Source: Blastopirellula marina (GTDB lineage Bacteria; Planctomycetota; Planctomycetia; Pirellulales; Thermoguttaceae). From it: 64,000 bases of DNA. Positions within the stretch are counted from its first letter, which is position 1. Each line of letters opens with the position of its first letter. The translations under genes were made by a program, and so were the position numbers. Below the pieces are notes generated by a model. The model was not told the DNA's origin and made no database searches. It saw only the letters and a list, made by a program, of their open reading frames with translations. Location: positions 8,387 to 72,386 of the forward strand of contig DYLS01000006.1 in NCBI GenBank assembly GCA_020721965.1, given 5' to 3'. Shown here piece after piece: positions 23,217 to 33,227 of the stretch.

Positions 23217-23321
23217 TCCTACAGCGCCACGTCCGTGTGCCTGCATGATGCGCCCACCATACGTCGCAATGCGTTGTTTCCTATCACGACAAAATGTTGA
23301 GAACAACCCAGCGCTATAGCA
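23217..23321 (+). mobile_element. R1 copy, 105-bp subtype
   Basis: TCCTACAGCGCC...GCGCTATAGCA ends; flanked by TTAA at 23213-23216 and 23322-23325. Confidence 0.88.
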
Positions 23322-23558
23322 TTAAGCCGCGTGGACACCGGCAGCGGTCCTTTCCCTCTTCCCCTTGGATGCGTTTCCGGGCATTGGGATCGAATCCGCG
23401 TCTCCAGCGCTGTGTGCCGCAAGCCCTGACCCTTTCTCGTGGATCGTACCGCCGGAGGCGATGCCTTGTGCGGCAGCGCCACCCTTCTCTCCTTTCCACT
23501 TCCGCCAGCCAAGGTCCGACGGGGTCCGCAACCCCGGGCCAGATGCCGCTCGCTTTGG

Positions 23559-24998
23559 TCATTTCCCGATGCAGAATCGCGAAAAGACGCGATCCAATAT
23601 ATCCTCCGTATAAACGGCTCCGACAATTTCTCCCAAACTCTCTAATGCGGCTCGCAGGGATGCCGAGAGATATTCGTCCGCGAGAGAGTCTGTCGCGAGT
23701 GCGAGTGCCTCATCCAGTGCGGAGAGGGCGAGGTCCAAGCATCGCCGGGTGGCGGAGGCGACAGAAAGAATCATCGGTCGGGACGAGGCATGTTGGGACA
23801 GAAACGAGACAATTTGATTTCGTAGGAATTGGATTCCTTCGCCCGTCGCCGCGCTTGTCAAAACGTCGGGCTGAATGCCTGGAGGAAAGGCCCATCCTTC
23901 GGTCAGGTCACACTTCGTGGCCACCAGCAAACAACGACTTCGAACACCGGTCACGAATGCCCGCTCCGCCTGGCTGACTACCGAACGGCAATCCGTACAA
24001 AATAGCAGCAGGTCGGCGGACTGGGCGGCATTCTCGGAGAAACGCCTTGCCGCAATATCGGGAGGAAGGGGATTGGCCTCGGACGAGCCATCATCGGGCG
24101 ATCCATCGCGTTTGAAGGCGGCTGGAAGCGGCCGCGGCTCTGCTGACATGGAGAAATCCTCAACCCCGGCGGTGTCGATCAGCAGGATCGGAGTCCCCTG
24201 CCATTCCGTCTCAGCAGCCAGGCAATCGCGTGTCGTGCCCGGCAAGTCCGCCACGATGGCCCTCTCGCCCTCGAGCAGGGCGTTGAAGAGGCTGCTTTTG
24301 CCGACGTTCGGGCGACCCAGGAGTACAACTCGATGGCCTTCCCGAGCGTCGCTGCGCGCGTGGAGACCGCCAAGCAGGTTTTGGAGCTGGTCCCGGGCAT
24401 GGCGCAGTCGCTGTTCCACGTCGGAGCGAGAAATGAAGGTCAGATCCTCATCGGCGAAATCCAGTCCGGCCTCTAGCTCCACGAGCAGATCCAGCAACTC
24501 TTCGCGAAGCCGACGGATCGGGGATGCGATTCCCCCGGCCAGTTGCCGCAGCGCTGCCGCAAGTTCGCCGTCGTTGCCAGCCGCGACCACGGCCGCGACG
24601 GCCTCGGCCTGACTCAGATCGATTCGCCCCGCGAGAAATGCCCGCAGTGTAAATTCGCCAGGTCGGGCCTGACGAACCATCATTTCAGCAAGGCAAGCCT
24701 GGAGCAGCACGGGGGAACCGATAGTGTGAATCTCAGCGCAGACCTGCCCGGTATAACTCCGCTGCCCCGGCCAATACAAGATCGTCGCTGGCCAGGGTTG
24801 TCGGATGTTCTTCACCTTCAACAAGGCCGGTCGCACGAACGGCTCGGAGAGCGGCGGGGCCTCGCTATCGATAGGGAACTCCGCCACGCGGATTACCGCT
24901 TGCCAAGCGTCCGGCCCGGTGACTCGAAGAATCCCTCGCGCCCCACATCCCAATGGCGAGGCCACGGCGGCGATGGTGTCGTCCCAGCCCGTGTCCAT
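23559..24998 (-). CDS. mnmE: tRNA modification GTPase MnmE (TrmE)
   Basis: DTIAAVASPLGCGARGILRVTGPDA; GRPNVGKSSLFNALLEGERAIVADLPGTTRD; C-terminal FCIGK. ORF opens 25025. Confidence 0.95.
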   Translation of the reverse strand: MDTGWDDTIAAVASPLGCGARGILRVTGPDAWQAVIRVAEFPIDSEAPPLSEPFVRPALLKVKNIRQPWPATILYWPGQRSYTGQVCAEIHTIGSPVLLQACLAEMMVRQARPGEFTLRAFLAGRIDLSQAEAVAAVVAAGNDGELAAALRQLAGGIASPIRRLREELLDLLVELEAGLDFADEDLTFISRSDVEQRLRHARDQLQNLLGGLHARSDAREGHRVVLLGRPNVGKSSLFNALLEGERAIVADLPGTTRDCLAAETEWQGTPILLIDTAGVEDFSMSAEPRPLPAAFKRDGSPDDGSSEANPLPPDIAARRFSENAAQSADLLLFCTDCRSVVSQAERAFVTGVRSRCLLVATKCDLTEGWAFPPGIQPDVLTSAATGEGIQFLRNQIVSFLSQHASSRPMILSVASATRRCLDLALSALDEALALATDSLADEYLSASLRAALESLGEIVGAVYTEDILDRVFSRFCIGK

Positions 24999-25021
24999 AA
25001 GCTCGCTCGTGCTCAGGAACT

Positions 25022-27640
25022 TCACATGCGGCGGCGCAGCTTTTCGGGTCTGCGTTTCGGCGTGCCCTTTCGGTCCACTCGCTCCGCTGGTTTAGGGGAT
25101 TTGTCGCCGTCCACCGTTTGCCGCAGACGGCGATCCCATTCTTCGATCCACTTCAAGATCGCTGCCTTCCAACGCCTCGGAGGGTTCCGCTTGGCTTCTG
25201 TAGGCTCCGCTGGTTTCATCTGCAACAGCACGTGCCGCTCGCCCAATCCCCACACGCTGGAGATGATGAAATACAGACACAAGCCACTGGGCACTTTATA
25301 GAATAGAATGCCCATAAACACCATCATGAACGTCATCACTTTCTGTTGCATCGCCGCATTTTCGTCAGCGGGGGGTGGCATCATTTTCTTCTGCTGCCAA
25401 AGGAAAATAATGATCGTAAGAACGGGTAAGAGATTAACATACGGGCCGAGCGCGAACATCCCTTGGCCGCGGTTGAACCATTCAGGCCAGAAATAACTCC
25501 AGTTGAATAGCATGTCGGGTGCCGCCAAATTGGAACACCAGCGAAGGCTTTCCGTAATCAGCGGGGCCTGTCGCAGCTCGACGTCGATCGCCAACGCCTT
25601 GTATAAACCTATGAAAATCGGAAGCTGAATAAAAAGCACAAGACAACCGGAAAACGGGCTGTAGTTGTGACGCCGAAACAGTTCTTGAATCCGCTCGTTC
25701 CGCTCTTGCAAGTCTTTATATTGCTCTTGAATGCGTTTTATTTCGGGCTGCAATTCCTGCATTTTCTGGGCGCTGAGCGTCTGCTTGCGACTAATCGGGA
25801 ACATGCATAGCCGCACAATTGCAGTAAGCATTAAAATAGCCAAACCATAGTTGAAGACTGCATAATCGTGAAACAGGTGAAGCAATCTGGTCATCGGCTC
25901 GGCTACAAACCAAAACCAACCGTATTGGATCAGCCCGTGCAAATCGTACGCGTTCAACAGGTCTTGCCGTTTCGGGCCAAGAAAAATCCTATACTCGTGG
26001 CTGAGAGATTCACGAGGGGCTAGGGTCGCGGGGCGCGAGGTGAGGCGGCAGGATACATTTGTCAAAAACTCATAATTGCGCTCGGGCGTGCCGATGCGGT
26101 AGGGTCGCACGTCGTCGAACCACAGCGATTGGGGATTTTCCTTTTTGGGAATGAGTATGGCCGAAAAGTATTGAGCGTCCACTCCTACTGCCGTGACGTT
26201 CTCGGATTGGTCGTTCCAAGGAACACCGGCCTTGTCCCGCGCGATGGAGTAGCACGATACCAGGCGAAGGCCGCCACTCCCCAGCTTTACGGCAACGTCG
26301 CGAAGCCCAACCGCGGACCAACTGTTGCTCATCTTGCGGGCATACCAGGCGCCCTCTGTCGGCAGCCCATTGGGACCGTCCAACTGGTACGCGACTGCGA
26401 CGGCTCGATCACCGACGTTGAAGCACTCCACGGTAAGTGTCAAATGGTAGTTGGTTTCATCCAGGTTGGATAACTGCGTGGGATCGCCCTTGGCAAGCCG
26501 GTAGGTCTTGGTAAGAACGATGTTCTTGTCGGGCAGCCAGACGCCAAAGCGGATACTGTCCCGAATTCGCTCCGGATGGTCGGTGAGGTCTTGTTCAGGC
26601 CACGCTTGGGGACGCCGTGGATCCACATGCTCCGGTAAGACTCTCCAGACGCGGGTCCGCAGCGATACACCCGGCAATTCCAGTTCCAACTGACGGCGTA
26701 CCAGCTCCTCGCGTTCGACAGGGCTTTGTGTCTTGGCGGTACGCTCTTCCATAGCAAGGCGTCGATCCAAGAGGCGATCCTTATCGAATTGCGCCAGCGT
26801 CGTCAGAAAGGATAATGGTGCCCTCTCTTCCGGTCGGATCAGTTCGAGCGGCATCCTGCGGAGCGTGGCACTAAGTTTCAGCGCGCGGTCTCCCCGCAGT
26901 ACATCGAGGGTGACCGTTTGCCCCGGTCGTGTTCGAGCAAGGATGGCTTTCAGCGAACGGAGGTCCACGACCTTTTGTCCGTCGATCGCGCGGAGAAGAT
27001 CACCGGGGCGCAGCCCTGCCTCAGCGGCAGGTGTACCCGGCCCCACAATATCGACGGGTAAGCCGTCTCCAATCAGGCCCGAATCCCCCACGATGTCGCC
27101 CAGGTACCCCCCCCAATATTCCGTATCGCAATACCGTGGGTTATTCAATTCGACGCGGACGACCGCCGCTCCCTCATTGGAAAGCGTGACCAGCATCCGG
27201 TAGGGCTGGTTCGAATCCAACGTTCCCAGCGTGAAATACGCTGGTGGTGGGTCTGGTGGGGCAGCCACTTGCCGCGGAGGTCTGCCGGGTTGATCCTGAT
27301 GTGCCTCCGGTTGGATCTCGCCCTGGCCCGGTTTTGCGTCGGAGGCAGCCGTGGCCGAGGCCCCCCCCCCATCCGTCGGGACATGCCTTGGGCCGTTCGA
27401 GTGTCGCTCTTTCGATTCACGCTGGGTGCCGCCGTTCTCGCCCTCTTTCCCAGCGTCGTCCGCAGTAGCCTTGCCCGGAACCTTGGCCGGATTGCCCACG
27501 GCCTGCGTGAGATCCTCCTGGCCTTTCTTGGCGAAGCGGGACATGAAATAGAAATTGGCAACAATAATTACCATTGCGAGGGCGAGAAATAGGAAATATC
27601 GCCCAAGTTCTGGTTGATTGCCGTTGGTAGGCTCTAGCAT
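25022..27640 (-). CDS. yidC: Membrane protein insertase YidC with PDZ domain in the periplasmic region
   Basis: Oxa1/YidC core (NYGLAILMLTAIVRLCMFPISRKQTLSAQKMQELQPEIKRIQEQYKD...NYSPFSGCLVLFIQLPIFIGLYKAL) plus PDZ-like VDIVGPGTPAAEAGLRPGDLLRAIDGQKVVDLRSLKAIL at about aa 195-265. Confidence 0.95.
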   Translation of the reverse strand: MLEPTNGNQPELGRYFLFLALAMVIIVANFYFMSRFAKKGQEDLTQAVGNPAKVPGKATADDAGKEGENGGTQRESKERHSNGPRHVPTDGGGASATAASDAKPGQGEIQPEAHQDQPGRPPRQVAAPPDPPPAYFTLGTLDSNQPYRMLVTLSNEGAAVVRVELNNPRYCDTEYWGGYLGDIVGDSGLIGDGLPVDIVGPGTPAAEAGLRPGDLLRAIDGQKVVDLRSLKAILARTRPGQTVTLDVLRGDRALKLSATLRRMPLELIRPEERAPLSFLTTLAQFDKDRLLDRRLAMEERTAKTQSPVEREELVRRQLELELPGVSLRTRVWRVLPEHVDPRRPQAWPEQDLTDHPERIRDSIRFGVWLPDKNIVLTKTYRLAKGDPTQLSNLDETNYHLTLTVECFNVGDRAVAVAYQLDGPNGLPTEGAWYARKMSNSWSAVGLRDVAVKLGSGGLRLVSCYSIARDKAGVPWNDQSENVTAVGVDAQYFSAILIPKKENPQSLWFDDVRPYRIGTPERNYEFLTNVSCRLTSRPATLAPRESLSHEYRIFLGPKRQDLLNAYDLHGLIQYGWFWFVAEPMTRLLHLFHDYAVFNYGLAILMLTAIVRLCMFPISRKQTLSAQKMQELQPEIKRIQEQYKDLQERNERIQELFRRHNYSPFSGCLVLFIQLPIFIGLYKALAIDVELRQAPLITESLRWCSNLAAPDMLFNWSYFWPEWFNRGQGMFALGPYVNLLPVLTIIIFLWQQKKMMPPPADENAAMQQKVMTFMMVFMGILFYKVPSGLCLYFIISSVWGLGERHVLLQMKPAEPTEAKRNPPRRWKAAILKWIEEWDRRLRQTVDGDKSPKPAERVDRKGTPKRRPEKLRRRM

Positions 27641-28179
27641 CCAATAGGACTCCGTCCAATAGGGAGCGCGGGGCAGGCCCCGGTAAGCGTCACGTTGCAG
27701 GAATCTGGGGTGTTCTCGACGATCTGGCCTGGGTTAAATCGTGAATACGTAATTGTCAGGGCAATCGGCCGTTAATTCAAGCCGTTCCGGCGAATCGGGG
27801 AGCGGCCGTTGACACTTCCATCCTCCTACCCAAAAATGATAGTTTCTCTCCGGCGGAACGTCACACCGGAAACGCCGCGAGAGGCGGCTGCCTTTCTCTC
27901 GCTTTCGCCGCGATAACGAGCGGATAGCGGGAAAGGAATGGCCGCGTGATCGTCTGGGATCAAGCGTGCCGTCAGCGCCGTATTTTCGCGAGCGTCCCGT
28001 ATTCGCAGCGATACCACACGCTTGGGCACGTTGTGGCGTTTGCAATGAGGACCAGCGAAGGGGTAGTTTGCGAGGAGTGGCGAAGAATTGCGAACAATGT
28101 TGCTTGATAAGGCAAATTGGACAATGCGGTTAGGATAAAACTCTAAGTGCGCACATGCTTCTGTTCGCATCGTGACAGA

Positions 28180-28217
28180 TTTGTTAGAGGGAGACATCTT
28201 TGTTAGAGGGGGACATC
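28180..28217 (+). repeat. 19-bp tandem duplication in the argB leader
   Basis: TTTGTTAGAGGGAGACATC (28180-28198) followed by TTTGTTAGAGGGGGACATC (28199-28217), 18/19 identical. Confidence 0.9.
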
Positions 28218-28221
28218 GGGA

Positions 28222-29121
28222 TTGCAGCAAGCCGTTGAAAAAGCCGACGTTCTGATCGAAGCCTTACGGTGGATTCGCCAGTTTCGCGGAAAAGTCACCG
28301 TCATTAAATTGGGCGGCAGTGTACTTCAAGACGCACGGGCGATGACGCACCTGCTGCTCGATATCCTGTTCATGGAAACCGTGGGCATGCAGCCGGTGGT
28401 CGTTCACGGCGGCGGAGCTGCAATTTCGCGTGCGATGGAAAAGGCGGGGCTGCAACCGAAATTCGTCCAGGGCAGGCGATACACGGACGAGCCGACCTTG
28501 GCCATCGTGGAACAGATCTTGGCAGGGGAGTTGGCCCCCCAGTTGGCTCGCGAGATTCAGGACTTGGGCGGAAGTGCGGCGCCGTTAAGCGTTCGGACCA
28601 AAAACGTTCTTCTCGGTCGAAAGGCCGGATTGACCGGCCCCAACGGCGAAACCATCGACTTGGGGCTTGTCGGAGAAGTAACCCGCGTGGATCACGATGC
28701 GATCGCGGAGCTTTGCCGACGCGGGGTCGTGCCAATCATTCCTTCGCTGTGTGTTTCGGAGGAGGATGGTACGAAATTGAACGTGAACGCCGACCTGGCG
28801 GCGATGGCGGTGGCGGTGGCGATGCAGGCCGAAAAATTGGTATTCCTCAGCGATGTCAACGGAGTGCGAGCGAACAAGGATGATCCCAATTCCTTGATCG
28901 ACTCGCTCACCGTGCCTCAGGCTCGGGAATTGATTCGCTCCGGCGCGATCCAGACGGGGATGTTACCAAAGGTCGAGGCGTGCCTGGATACCCTGGCAAA
29001 AGGGGTAAATAAAATCCACATCATCGACGGTCGCCTCCGCCATTCCCTCCTCTTGGAGGTGTATACCACAAAAGGAGTGGGGACGGCCATCAGCCGGAAT
29101 GGGATCGTCAATCCCGCATAG
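28222..29121 (+). CDS. argB: Acetylglutamate kinase
   Basis: [60 protein letters not shown] start. Confidence 0.95.
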   Translation: MQQAVEKADVLIEALRWIRQFRGKVTVIKLGGSVLQDARAMTHLLLDILFMETVGMQPVVVHGGGAAISRAMEKAGLQPKFVQGRRYTDEPTLAIVEQILAGELAPQLAREIQDLGGSAAPLSVRTKNVLLGRKAGLTGPNGETIDLGLVGEVTRVDHDAIAELCRRGVVPIIPSLCVSEEDGTKLNVNADLAAMAVAVAMQAEKLVFLSDVNGVRANKDDPNSLIDSLTVPQARELIRSGAIQTGMLPKVEACLDTLAKGVNKIHIIDGRLRHSLLLEVYTTKGVGTAISRNGIVNPA

Positions 29122-29193
29122 TCCTCGATCCCGCCCTTCCGCTAAGGGCGTGGAACCGGAGTGCCGTTGGGTTCTTTAGAGTGTGTTTTCCAT

Positions 29194-29225
29194 TCTTGGC
29201 TTTTAAGGCTCTTGGCTTTTACGGC
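29194..29225 (+). repeat. 16-bp tandem duplication in argD leader
   Basis: TCTTGGCTTTTAAGGC (29194-29209) and TCTTGGCTTTTACGGC (29210-29225). Confidence 0.88.
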
Positions 29226-29263
29226 GAAAATATTTCACTATCTTGTTAAGGCGGCTTGAAACC

Positions 29264-30493
29264 ATGTCAGCCACGACTCCGCTTTCCGCGACCGATGTCT
29301 TCCAACTGTTCGATCAATACGTGATCCCGAATTACCGGCGTTTTCCGGTCGTCTTGGTGCGCGGAGAAGGCGTCCACGTTTGGGACAGCGAGGGGAAGCG
29401 GTATCTCGATCTCTTTCCCGGTTGGGGCTGCAATCTCTTGGGGCATTGCCCAACGCCGGTTGTGGCGGCCGTCCAAGAGCAATTGACCCGGCTGATCCAC
29501 GTTCCGAATACCTGGTTTACCGAATTGCAGGGTCTTTGGGCCAAGGCCCTCAGCGAGCGGAGTTTTCACGGTCTGGCCTTTTTCTGCAATTCCGGGGCGG
29601 AGGCCAACGAGGCCGCGATCAAACTCGCCCGCCTCCATCAGGGTCCCGAACGCTATAAGATCATTGTCTTTGAAGGCGGCTTCCACGGGCGAACGATGGG
29701 CGCCCTCTCCGCCACAGCCCAACCCAAATACCACGAAGGCCTGCACCCTCTTCTGCCCGGATTCAGTTATTGTCCCTATGGCGACCTCGAAGCGGTGCGG
29801 CAACGGATCGACGGTGAGACCGCTGCGATCATGATCGAGCCTATCCAAGGCGAGGGAGGGGTGGTTTTGCCGCCGGAGGGGTTTTTGCGTGGATTGCGGG
29901 AGTTGGCGGACGAGCACTACCTGCTTTTGATCTTTGATGAGGTCCAGACGGGCTGCGGACGTACCGGTGAGTGGTTTGCGTTCCAGTATTTCGGCGTGGA
30001 ACCGGACATTATCACCCTCGCCAAGTCGCTCTGCGGTGGTTTACCGGGTGGTGCGATGCTGGCCCGCAAGAAAATTGCCCCCTCGCTAAGGGCGGGGATG
30101 CATGCCTCCACGTTCGGTGGCAATCCAATCGCCGCTGCCGCAGGCCTGGCCACCATTGAAATGATCGAATCGCAGGGCCTGCTCGACCGCGCGAAGACCA
30201 TCGGCACGCACTTTTTGGATCGGTTTCGGGACCTCGCCCAACGTTGCTCGATCATTCGCGAAGTCCGAGGGGCCGGTGTCATGATTGGTATAGAGCTTAT
30301 TGTGGACGGTACACCGGTGGTCGACGAATGCCTGCGCCGTGGCCTCCTAATCAATTGCACGCATGGTCGCGTCATCCGACTCTTGCCCGCCATGACCATG
30401 ACCGACGAAGAAGTCGAGGAGGGCTGCGACGTGCTGTGCCGAGTGATGGAAGAATACGCGGACCAGGGTCCGGCATCCCAAAAAGGTGCTTGA
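29264..30493 (+). CDS. argD: Acetylornithine aminotransferase
   Basis: Class III PLP aminotransferase: FCNSGAEANEAAIKLAR, IIVFEGGFHGRTMGALSAT, LLIFDEVQTGCGRTGEWFAFQ, TLAKSLCGGLPGGAMLARKK. Confidence 0.95.
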   Translation: MSATTPLSATDVFQLFDQYVIPNYRRFPVVLVRGEGVHVWDSEGKRYLDLFPGWGCNLLGHCPTPVVAAVQEQLTRLIHVPNTWFTELQGLWAKALSERSFHGLAFFCNSGAEANEAAIKLARLHQGPERYKIIVFEGGFHGRTMGALSATAQPKYHEGLHPLLPGFSYCPYGDLEAVRQRIDGETAAIMIEPIQGEGGVVLPPEGFLRGLRELADEHYLLLIFDEVQTGCGRTGEWFAFQYFGVEPDIITLAKSLCGGLPGGAMLARKKIAPSLRAGMHASTFGGNPIAAAAGLATIEMIESQGLLDRAKTIGTHFLDRFRDLAQRCSIIREVRGAGVMIGIELIVDGTPVVDECLRRGLLINCTHGRVIRLLPAMTMTDEEVEEGCDVLCRVMEEYADQGPASQKGA

Positions 30494-30563
30494 CCTTTGA
30501 CCAAGCCCCTGAGACTTCGCGTCACGGAGTACGAAACATTCTGCTGCCAAAGGAAACGTGGAA

Positions 30564-31499
30564 ATGACACCCTTCCAGCCCCGCCATCTGTTGACCCTTC
30601 AGAGTCTGACCCGAGCGGAGATCGAGCGGATCTTCTCGATCTGTGAGGACCTGAAAGCGAAGTATTTGGCGGGGACGCGGGAACCCCTTTTGCCGGGCCG
30701 TGTCATGGCTTTGGTTTTCGAAAAACCCTCGCTCCGCACACGCGTCAGCTTTGAAACGACCATGGCTCATCTGGGCGGCAGTTCCATCTTTCTTGGCGAG
30801 GACGCCGGCTTTGGGAAGCGAGAGGCCGTGCCTGATTTCGTTCGCGTGCTCAGCGCCTACGTGGACGTCATCGTCTTTCGTGGCAAACGCCACGCAGTCT
30901 TGGAAGAGATGGCTCAGTACGCGACCTGCCCAGTCATCAATGGATTGACAGACCAATCCCATCCCTGCCAAGCACTCGCGGACCTGTTCACCATGAAGGA
31001 GCTGGCGGGTAAGTTAAACGGTCACACCTTGGCTTGGGTCGGGGACGCGAACAATGTTGCTCGGAGCTTGGCTGAAGGCTGCGCTAAGCTGGGCATGCGG
31101 TTTGTCATGGCGACTCCCCCAGGGTATCGGTTCGATGAGGAGTTTCTTCCACGATTGAAGACCGAAAATCCCGCTTTCGATTTTGACGTTACCGACGATG
31201 CGGCCCATGCCGTGCGCGACGCGCTGGCCGTCTATACCGACGTTTGGGCGAGCATGGGCCAAGAGAGCGAGGCGGAGCAGCGGCGTCGCGATTTCGCTGC
31301 CTATCAGGTCAACGCAGCGCTCATGTCCCACACCCAAAAGGGTGCGGTTTTCATGCATTGTTTGCCGGCGAAACGCGGGGAAGAAGTGACGGATGAGGTC
31401 ATCGACGGACCACAAAGCGTCGTTGTCCAACAGGCTGCCAATCGGATGCACCTGCAGAAGGCCATTTTGGCCTGGCTACTCGGATCGCATGGCATCTGA
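30564..31499 (+). CDS. argF: Ornithine carbamoyltransferase
   Basis: FEKPSLRTRVSFETTMAHLGGSSIFL, NGLTDQSHPCQALADLFT, FMHCLPAKRGEEVTDEVIDG. Confidence 0.96.
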   Translation: MTPFQPRHLLTLQSLTRAEIERIFSICEDLKAKYLAGTREPLLPGRVMALVFEKPSLRTRVSFETTMAHLGGSSIFLGEDAGFGKREAVPDFVRVLSAYVDVIVFRGKRHAVLEEMAQYATCPVINGLTDQSHPCQALADLFTMKELAGKLNGHTLAWVGDANNVARSLAEGCAKLGMRFVMATPPGYRFDEEFLPRLKTENPAFDFDVTDDAAHAVRDALAVYTDVWASMGQESEAEQRRRDFAAYQVNAALMSHTQKGAVFMHCLPAKRGEEVTDEVIDGPQSVVVQQAANRMHLQKAILAWLLGSHGI

Positions 31500-31522
31500 G
31501 TCAGATTGCCGTGCCGACTCCC

Positions 31523-31636
31523 GCTACTGTGGCGCAAAGGCGTCCGGATTGCATGACGTGTGCGGCACAGATTGCGAGGCGTTATGTCCCATCACGACAA
31601 GATCTTGAGCCAAGCAAGCAATCCTGCGATGGAGTC
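31523..31636 (+). mobile_element. R1 copy (boundaries approximate)
   Basis: GCTACTGTGGCGCAAAGGCGTCCGGATTGCATGACGTGTGCGGCACAGATTGCGAGGCGTTATGTCCCATCACGACAAGATCTTGAGCCAAGCAAGCAATCCTGCG. Confidence 0.8.
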
Positions 31637-31640
31637 CTAA

Positions 31641-31921
31641 TTGGACTTTTGCAATTTAGGTTGGCAAGCTCCATCCTTCCCGCGAGAGATGGTAGGGAGA
31701 AGGCAGTTTTTCATAGGAGCTGTTTTCCTGTGGTGCCCTACCGCCATTGCACACCGCTTTATGTTGCCCCCAGAATTCACCGTCAATGCTATATGTCGCG
31801 CCTTAATGGGCGTGTGCAATGGGAGTAGGCCACCGGCTGTTTTCCTCGTTTTCCTGAATTGCCCAGCGATCCAGTCTGTCGTCCTCTCTCAGAGGGGAGC
31901 GAGCAGTCTGCAAAAGTCCAG
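31641..31921 (+). mobile_element. R3 copy interrupted by R4
   Basis: TTGGACTTTTGCAATTTAGG...CTGCAAAAGTCCAG; 281 bp minus 117 bp (R4 + 11-bp duplication) = 164 bp, the length of uninterrupted R3. Confidence 0.85.
31730..31835 (+). mobile_element. R4 106-bp TIR element inserted in R3
   Basis: GGTGCCCTACCGCCATTGCACAC / GTGTGCAATGGGAGTAGGCCACC inverted ends (20/23); flanked by GCTGTTTTCCT at 31719-31729 and 31836-31846. Confidence 0.85.
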
Positions 31922-32157
31922 CTATCACGGAAAAGATTTCTGAAACAACGGGTGTTGTTCATGGGTTCCAACCGTTTCTTGGGTGTGGAAAGGAATGTCA
32001 TTGCGACGAGCACCAGCGATGTCATTTCGACGAGCGCCAGCGAGGAGAAATCTTAACGCTTGTCGGGAAGATTTTTCGCTCCGCTCGAAATGACAGGAGG
32101 GCAACGACAAGAGTACGAGACGTTTTGCAGTGACGAGCCCCCCCTGTGAACGACCAC
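31922..32157 (+). mobile_element. R2 copy, left TIR missing
   Basis: AAGATTTCTGAAACAACGGGTGTTGTTC...TGTCATTTCGACGAGCGCCAGCGAGGAGAAATCTT...CTGTGAACGACCAC; abuts R3. Confidence 0.8.
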
Positions 32158-32175
32158 TAAATCTGGATGCGGCAC

Positions 32176-33090
32176 ATGGCCACGCGGTTGATCATCGGAA
32201 CGGGCTATTTGGGGAGTCGCCTCGCCGAGGCTTGGCATTCCCGCGGCGACACGGTGTACACGGTGACCCGTTCCCCCGAGCGTGCTACGCTCTTGGCCGC
32301 CAAAGGATTCAAGCCGATTGTGGCGGATGTGACCCAGCCTGATACGCTACGGCAACTTCCGGTATCAAGTACAGCCGTGTTCTGCGTGGCCTACGATCGA
32401 CACGGCGAGGCTTCACCGCACCGCGTGTATGTAGAGGGACTGTGCAACGTCCTGGCATCCCCGGCTGGAGAGTCCGATTGTATCGTTCAGATCAGCAGTA
32501 CCGGGGTTTACGGAGATCACGCTGGGGGATGGATCGACGAATCCAGCCCGACCCGTCCGGTTCGGCCATCCGCCAAGGCCCTGTTCGAGGCGGAAAACGC
32601 CCTGCGGAGTTCCAGACCGGGCCAGGGAAGTCTGGTTCTGCGACTTGCCGGGATTTACGGTCCCGGACGGATTCCCTTGCTCCGCAATCTCCAGCAGGCA
32701 ACCGGCCTGTCCGGCTTTGCCCAGGCTGTGATCAACTTGATTCACATCGAGGATGCTGTTTCCGCCGTGTTGCTGACCAGCAATCGGGCATCGCAACCTA
32801 ACATTTACAACGTTGCCGATGGCAATCCGGTAACCCGATTCGCCTTTTATGCCGAGTTGGCCCGGCTCCTGGACCTCCCCTATCCAAAGTTCGAGGGATC
32901 CTCGTCGGATGGCAACGGAGGATGCTCGGGCAGTGCGACTGGCGCCGCGGCATCGCGCGGAACCGGCCACAAGATGGTCTCGAACGCCAAGATTCGCCTG
33001 GAACTCGGTTTTGCTTGCCGATATCCGAGTTATAAAGAGGGTCTCAGGGCTATCTTTCAAGAACTGGACTTTTGCAACTTGGGTTCATAA
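32176..33090 (+). CDS. NAD-dependent epimerase/dehydratase (SDR) family protein
   Basis: RLIIGTGYLGSRLAEAW; QISSTGVYGDHAGGWIDESSP; IHIEDAVSAVLL. Last codons (LDFCNLGS*) lie inside repeat R3. Confidence 0.88.
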   Translation: MATRLIIGTGYLGSRLAEAWHSRGDTVYTVTRSPERATLLAAKGFKPIVADVTQPDTLRQLPVSSTAVFCVAYDRHGEASPHRVYVEGLCNVLASPAGESDCIVQISSTGVYGDHAGGWIDESSPTRPVRPSAKALFEAENALRSSRPGQGSLVLRLAGIYGPGRIPLLRNLQQATGLSGFAQAVINLIHIEDAVSAVLLTSNRASQPNIYNVADGNPVTRFAFYAELARLLDLPYPKFEGSSSDGNGGCSGSATGAAASRGTGHKMVSNAKIRLELGFACRYPSYKEGLRAIFQELDFCNLGS

Positions 33091-33227
33091 GCTCACTTCT
33101 CCCCTCCGGAGACGGCAGAGTGTAGGCGGTTTAATGCGAAAACGGCTTTCGCTGTTTGCCTGGATTTCCCAAGTATCCGATTTGTCACCCTCTTTCTGAT
33201 GGGGGCGAGGAGTTTGCAAAAGTCCAG
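33064..33227 (+). mobile_element. R3 copy
   Basis: CTGGACTTTTGCAACTTGGG...GTTTGCAAAAGTCCAG; flanks TCAAGAA / TCTAGAA (6/7). Confidence 0.85.

Noticed and set aside
27208-27218. tRNA T-loop-like GGTTCGAATCC
   Set aside because: Lies inside the yidC coding region with no acceptor, D or anticodon arms around it.
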